Positions 58,500 through 64,000 of a stretch of DNA of 64,000 nt are shown one piece after another (within the stretch, counting starts at the first letter, position 1; the number at the start of each line of letters is the position of its first letter). Under the pieces are notes generated by a model. That model did not search any database. It was given only the letters and a program-made list of their open reading frames with translations, and had not been told where the DNA came from. The position numbers and the translations under genes are program-made. Source of the DNA: Heliocidaris erythrogramma (Eukaryota > Echinodermata > Echinoidea > Camarodonta > Echinometridae); the NCBI GenBank assembly GCA_025617745.1, contig CM046855.1, forward strand, positions 16,833,880 through 16,897,879, given 5' to 3'.

Positions 58500-58830
58500 A
58501 CCTATCTTTGCATTCTTTCTGGGCAATACAAATCGGCCCGTTCACACTGAATATATTTACCAAAGACAGAGAGGTGAAGATGAGCCAATATTAGTTCACA
58601 GGGACTGCAATGTGAATGCGGTTCTTCTTGGACCTCGTGACAAACTTTATTTGCAATGGCTTTCCCCGGGCTATAGCATTCAGGCAAACGGAGGGTTTGT
58701 TTTACGGCAAAATAAATACATATTTCTTACCGGTTGGTGCTATGTTTGCTGGGTTTAGGGTCAAAGGTTACACGATCTGGTGTTGTTATCATGGTTATGA
58801 GGGGGAAAAATCTAGCATGCATGTGGCATC
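58500..58830. other. Balanced-composition patch, candidate conserved element
   Basis: About 330 bp contrast with AT-rich flanks and carry GGGTTTAGGGTCAAAGGTTA; TCAAAGGT within it fits a nuclear-receptor half-site. A 92-codon frame crosses it without recognised domain. Coding or regulatory status is unresolved. Confidence 0.25.
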
Positions 58831-58834
58831 GCAT

Positions 58835-61490
58835 TTGACGAATATTGATTTGTGGATTATAATCCTAAAATTGTTCGTGTCCACTACCTTTTGATATCCA
58901 ATATTTTTTTGGATTAAAAATGCTATTTTCTAATTATATTTCACAATTTCCAGGTAATTTCAAAGAAGGCATTAGATGGAATTATTAAAATGTATGATCA
59001 TGTTCTCATACGTTCATTTTAATTCATGCTTCCCTTCCTTTCATTTCCTTTCTACGTTTAAAATAATGCAATACTCAACATAATAATATAGTCAATTGCT
59101 TTTTCGGAATTCATCAAACTTTTTTCTTTACTTATTTCTTGGCTTCATAATATTTAAGAATGAAAAATAGCATCAAGTACAAAATGTCGAACGCTTCATG
59201 AAAAGTATGATTTATTTTTCATGCATGACCTTTCCAGAATTCGTTTTGCACGTTCACGGTTCCACACCTTGTCTGCGCTCCTAAATATAATGAACTTTTG
59301 GGTTGATAAACTGATAATATTTAAGAAAAGAGAGACCTACTCACGTCGCTTCGGCTCATTGCATTGTCTTATTAGTTTCTTATCTTTCTTTGACTCAATC
59401 TGTTAATGGACTACTATTATCTTCTTTCTGATGGGGATTGCCAAAAAAAAAAAAAAAAAAAATGGAACCTCCTTGGTGGTATTCCGACGAGATTTGGACT
59501 ATAATGCTCGTGTGTCTTATCTCTGGAATTGTGCCCATTTCGCAAGGCTAGTTATGCCTTAGTCCTATTAATAGGTAACTTATTGTATGTGATTAGCCCG
59601 TCTCAACGGATAAAGTTCATATTTTGGAGGTAAATCTTAACTACTGTCTTATCACTGCTTTAAAACTTCGATTCCTTATCTCGACCTCATAGTTGATTAT
59701 ACTCCATTGTGACTCGTCTTTTTTCTTTTCTTGTTCTTTTAACGGCCTGTTTTTATGGAGCCAACTCGTGTTTATCGCACGAATACGATTAAAGGTGATG
59801 TGGGCCCTGATGAGAAGCAAAATAGATTAGTTAAGAGAAAAATGCAATAAAACGCGCCGTTTCCCCTACATCCACCGCAATTACAATCATTAGTAACCTA
59901 GAACGCTCCACAACCTATATACCACTAATACCTTTCAATAGAGGAGATGGGGCGGGCAGGACTGAATGCTTTAATTGTAAATGAATGAGAAAGCCAGTCA
60001 GATTTCATAACCGTCCATTACACGGCCAATCAAGAGATATTAACCCAAATTAACCCGGATTATACTCTCACGCGAAAATATGGCGGAAATGGGCAAAATT
60101 CAGCTCATTGACAGTGGTGTAATGGTGGTGATATTGATGATGCAATATAAAACATTATGTAGCTACATATATCAGATTAAGTCTCTTATTTAGAGATATG
60201 TGGTTATCATGGAATTCAAACAGTTAAGATCTGTGGTAAGACTAAACTGATTACAAAAATATATAATTCAATTTGATATATTATTCTTTGAAAATAGAAA
60301 GGAGTATATGCTGCCCATGCAACAGGCTACAATGATACCATGAAGCCTATACAGCATTATTTTTGTAAAAACCCAATGCCTTGTATTTTTCCCCTTTCAG
60401 ATATATCTTTCATTTTTGTTGATTCCTCTCTGAATATTATGCTTCTTTAGCCTGTGTTTATTATTCGTTATCATATTTGTGTGACTTTAAGAATCATTTT
60501 TATATTTTCTTGTTGTTTTTCTCCTATATATATTTTCCAAATTTTGCTCTGTGTGTTTTTTTCTTCTTTCGTTTTCTATTTCCTATACTCACTTTCCTTC
60601 TCTAATTTCTTTTTCATCCTTTTCTGCAGTATATGCATTGAATATATTTCATATGAACTAATGCATTTGATAACAATATGTGTAATCTGGACCAGGTATT
60701 ATACCCCACGCCCACTCATATGCACGCACAGAAGCGTAAACGCGCTCATATCTGTCGCCCTCACTAAACCGTTTCAACATAATTATAAGTTTTGATAGAA
60801 CTATTTCCCGACAACAAATTAAAACATTATGTATTCAAAATGAGAAACTTTACAATGGTGGGGCTTCATATTCGTAAATGCTAAAATAAAACAAAATGCA
60901 GTTAGAATATAATAGTTCTTCCCGTGTTTGTGATAATTCCTTCCAGAGAAAATATCATGAATTTGAATGTTTTAATTCAGATATTATTAATTTCAACAAC
61001 ATTTTATTTACTAATAACTAAGTCGTTACGTTATAACGACGTGGCTTTAGTTTTCTGGCTAATTCCAACCTTTATTCACATTAAGGAGGTTATTGTCTAA
61101 GAAAAATGAAATAATTGGTTCCTGAACAAAATAATATAATGCCCATTTACTAGGCACCCCACCCCCGCCGAAAAATGTGTCCGATTCCTTTTGTTTTAGT
61201 AGATAGATGGCAATACATTAACAATTTTTATTTGGATGTGACTTCTTTACTCCATTTAAAGTTGGCGTAAGGTTTATAAACCCTAGACACGTTTCGTCAC
61301 ATTTCTGTTTATTTCCTGTAGTTGATAAGGAAGTATAACCAAAAATGTTATCTGCTGCAAAATTTCCTCCTTTCCTTCCCTCCTAGAGTGGAATAGTGGG
61401 AACACGAAAAGTGGAAATGATTTAGATCCCTGAATGTGTTCTTAAATATCTTTTTTTTTAATATGTATTTTTGTATTCAAAGAAATTTAT
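58835..61490. other. AT-rich spacer, no gene supported
   Basis: An A20 run lies at 59443-59462. Near 60072, GCGAAAATATGGCGGAAATG contains a YY1-type ATGGCGG core. GTCGTTA and TAACGAC form a small hairpin near 61022-61040. The 113-codon frame at 60454-60795 is Phe/Ile/Ser-rich low complexity. Confidence 0.4.
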
Positions 61491-61498
61491 TTATAAAT

Positions 61499-61522
61499 AT
61501 TCATCTTGTATACAAGATGAAT
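61499..61522. other. Perfect 24 bp palindrome
   Basis: ATTCATCTTGTA is followed directly by its exact reverse complement with no loop. It may be a binding site for a dimeric protein, an insertion scar or chance; no family is recognised. Confidence 0.85.
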
Positions 61523-61860
61523 GTTGCAGAATTGCTCATGTTACTGAACACATTCAATCTGGCGACGAAAGTTGATATGTTATTCTTACTTTAGTAGATT
61601 TCTCGTTTTCAATTTGTACGAGTCAACTTGGTCTCCATAATGATTATAAGTTTAATTAATTTAGCTTTAGGAATATGACTGAAATACTTCACACTTTGCA
61701 TAGCGGAAATGCATTATTCATAAACAATTATTCACAAACAATCTCCATCACCAAGAGTATTATTATCTTTATTCTGTTTTTTAATTATTTTACTGCTCAG
61801 ATCTAACTTTATTCAAATAAACATCGCACAGATTTATGGGATATTTTCACTGATAACAAG

Positions 61861-62056
61861 ACACCATAAGTATTTAATAAATCTTAATGTTTCATTATTA
61901 ATCTAACACGACACCATAAGTATTTACTAAATCTTTATGTTTCATTATTAATCTAACAAGACACCATAAGTATTTACTAAATCTTAATGTTTCATTATTA
62001 ATCTAACACGACACCATAAGTATTTAATAAATCTTTATGTTTCATTATTAATCTAA
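61861..62056. repeat. Minisatellite, four 50 bp units
   Basis: Units start at 61861, 61911, 61961 and 62011, each beginning ACACCATAAGTATTTA and ending near TCATTATTAATCTAA. They differ at unit position 17 (a,c,c,a), position 26 (a,t,a,t) and near the end (cacg or caag). The last unit stops at about 62056. Confidence 0.95.
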
Positions 62057-62064
62057 TTTCAGCA

Positions 62065-62590
62065 TAATCATGTACAGAAAGTCTTAGATTTCAAATTGTT
62101 TTGTTTTCTGTATTAACAGTTTTAAAGCATGGAATTTTATATTTATAATTTATTTGAACAATTTTACTTGGGAAATTTGAAAAGGAAAGTAATATCCAAT
62201 GGGTAATTTTGCTTTCCCGTTTTTTACATGTAATCATCATACTAAAATCTGTCCATCATTCTGATACTTTATACATGCATAATAATATGCTGCCGCAAAT
62301 TATCCAAAATACTTTGGTTTCGCATTACCAATTCACGCCAAGTATTATTATTAGCACATCTTATACATGTCATCTAAAGGCATGTTGAGTTGGCATAAGT
62401 ATGTGATAGAGCTGTTACTAACTGGAAATTGGCTTCTGATAGGGTGCAAAGCTTTCAACTGTCTGGAATGGCGGATTCAGCTTCGTATTTCAGCCACCCC
62501 TATCTCATGATAACAGGCCGCTTAGGGCAAAATACGCGACACCAAATTTAAAATGGATATTTATGGCAATTTAGCCAGAGACTTAAGGAT
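62065..62590. other. AT-rich spacer
   Basis: TGGCGGATTCAG near 62469 resembles the head of the repeat at 20033 over 12 bases only. No gene. Confidence 0.35.
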
Positions 62591-62639
62591 GTTTTCCCGA
62601 GGCTAAAGAGGGAGGAGAGAAGAGTGATAGAGCTGTGGA

Positions 62640-62795
62640 GTGGAGAGCTCGCATCCGAGCCTATTTCCTGAGCGAGTTGGAGTGGTAGAGAGCCGCGGCT
62701 GAGACACATAAGCCGAGCATCTCCGCGGGGCATGCGGCGGCGATCGCACGGGGAAGTAGCGGCTTGATGGCAGCCCAAGCATCCGATGTGGCACA
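62640..62795. promoter_or_regulatory. CpG-rich patch, candidate regulatory element
   Basis: About 15 CpGs were counted in roughly 155 bp (GAGCCGCGGCTGAG, ATCTCCGCGGGGC, ATGCGGCGGCGATCGCACGG). AGCCGCGGCT is a perfect 10 bp palindrome. Minus-strand frames cross the patch without recognised domain. The preceding stretch (62600-62640) is purine-rich. Confidence 0.4.
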
Positions 62796-62799
62796 ACAT

Positions 62800-63145
62800 T
62801 CTCATTCTCTACGCGTGCACTTCTGAAAACTGTTGCTGATCGTTTTCAATGCATCTACATAATGACTTGATACATGTATTATCTTTTTATTCACATCTGG
62901 CAGTCAGCATACATAAAGCAGCTTGAATTTCCCTTCTCCATGCTACTATTCCTGCAGCATATTGCAATCTTGTTTTGTTTATACAATAGTAACATGTAAA
63001 TATCACAAACTATGTATTCGTATTGTTTCTTGCGCAATTGCCCTTATAATGTAATATGTTGCTAAAAGCGAAACAAAAATAGAGAAAAGATAGACAAGTA
63101 AGCAAACATTAAATTAAACATAGTCACTGTGATTTTGAGATATTC
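62800..63145. other. AT-rich spacer
   Basis: No supported feature. Confidence 0.4.
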
Positions 63146-63150
63146 CTTCG

Positions 63151-63241
63151 TATATATATATATAAAAAAATATATATATCAGAATAAATAAGAAACAGAA
63201 GAAATAACGAGATGAGGGAGGGGATGTGGGGGGGGGGGGGG
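63151..63241. repeat. (TA)n stretches and a G14 run
   Basis: TATATATATATATA, A7 and TATATATATAT form an AT microsatellite at 63151-63179. A purine-rich stretch follows and ends in G14 at 63228-63241. Confidence 0.9.
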
Positions 63242-63244
63242 ATA

Positions 63245-64000
63245 GGAAAGAGAAAAATGAAAAAGAAAAAAAACACACGAAATTGTCCATCTGAAAGCCA
63301 TTATCGCGGTTGGCATATTAGTTATTTAGCATATTTAGTTATTTCGCTTTCTTCGCAATAAGTATTTATGGATCAGGAGCCATTTCTTTATTAAAATAAC
63401 GACATCAATATTAGAACGTATATGTAAATGTATATCATTTGATAATTGCTTGCAGTACAAAGCAGAAGAAATTACACTCTAAATGTTTTTTCTTTCTTAT
63501 TAATCATTGAAATATATGCATTATCACAATAACTGTGATACATTTTAATTTGATTGATATGATCTAATGTATTATGTCAACGTATAAAATAAATCTTTGT
63601 TCAGTTATTTTAATTTAAATCGTATACACGATGTCATTACATCGCATTTAAAACATAGAGACGGCGCTTAAAGACATTTCGATCAACCTCAATTCGATGT
63701 TTATCCGTAACTAGGGTTTAACTTTCATTCGGCGTAAAAACAAAATTTATATGAGAAATTTGCATTTCTTAATTCTAGCCGGACCCTACATTATGTTCCC
63801 ACACCAGGATTAAGTTCGGCGAACACTATAAAACATTTCTTTTGCTCATAAATTCTTCCGATTCTTTACGCTTGCATTTCGCTTGCTTTGATCGTGCTTC
63901 TATTTGGGGGATTTAGAGAGATTATGAAAGATTAAAAGATCCGCTCCTTCAGCTCGCTACATTATCCTTCATCTTCTTTACCACCCTTAAACGGTTCTTT
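63245..64000. other. AT-rich spacer to window end
   Basis: No supported gene or repeat; the final 200 bp are pyrimidine-richer. Confidence 0.4.

Overview
This 64 kb window looks like AT-rich nuclear DNA of a marine invertebrate, most probably an echinoderm (sea-urchin-like). That placement rests on the kind of repeats present: a CR1/L2-type LINE, long foldback elements of a sort I associate with echinoderms, many small inverted-repeat transposons, dense (CT)n/(GA)n microsatellites and unusually frequent poly-G/poly-C runs. It is inference, because no taxonomically diagnostic gene is present. I see no operon, rRNA or tRNA gene, CRISPR array or prokaryotic signal.

No convincing host protein-coding gene was found. 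Most open frames over 60 codons are microsatellite translations (Ser/Leu/Phe or Thr/His runs), frames in CpG-rich patches with few stops, or frames opened only by a non-ATG codon. One non-repetitive frame (51735-52196, 153 codons from its first ATG) is kept as a low-confidence hypothetical. The only recognisable protein homology is a decayed reverse transcriptase on the minus strand at about 21.2-22.96 kb.

Layout. 0-9 kb: a polypyrimidine tract, half of a foldback element (1158-1330), a palindrome-hairpin pair (3639-3689) and a decayed tandem array of about 25 short units (7821-8745). 9-20 kb: microsatellites, a CpG-rich patch (14.25-14.42 kb), a 590 bp polypurine tract and a Tc1/mariner-like MITE (19617-19829). 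20-24 kb: a repeat with long G and C runs, then the 5'-truncated LINE with its 3' stem-loop and short tail repeat. 24-36 kb: mostly unique AT-rich DNA with several GC-richer patches. 36-44.3 kb: the densest repeat cluster, with a hairpin between direct repeats, a tandem duplication, two Harbinger-like MITEs (one nested in a foldback element), a MITE with 180 bp arms flanked by TTAA, and a tandem-dimer MITE flanked by near-identical 8 bp repeats. 44-64 kb: AT-rich DNA with an exact 81 bp duplication, a 4 x 50 bp minisatellite, a second LINE tail and CpG-rich patches at 48.8, 56.8 and 62.7 kb.

The simplest reading is an intergenic or intronic stretch colonised by small transposons. The isolated CpG-rich patches are the best candidates for cis-regulatory function. 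I found no new multi-gene system; the best leads are the structured repeats described below.
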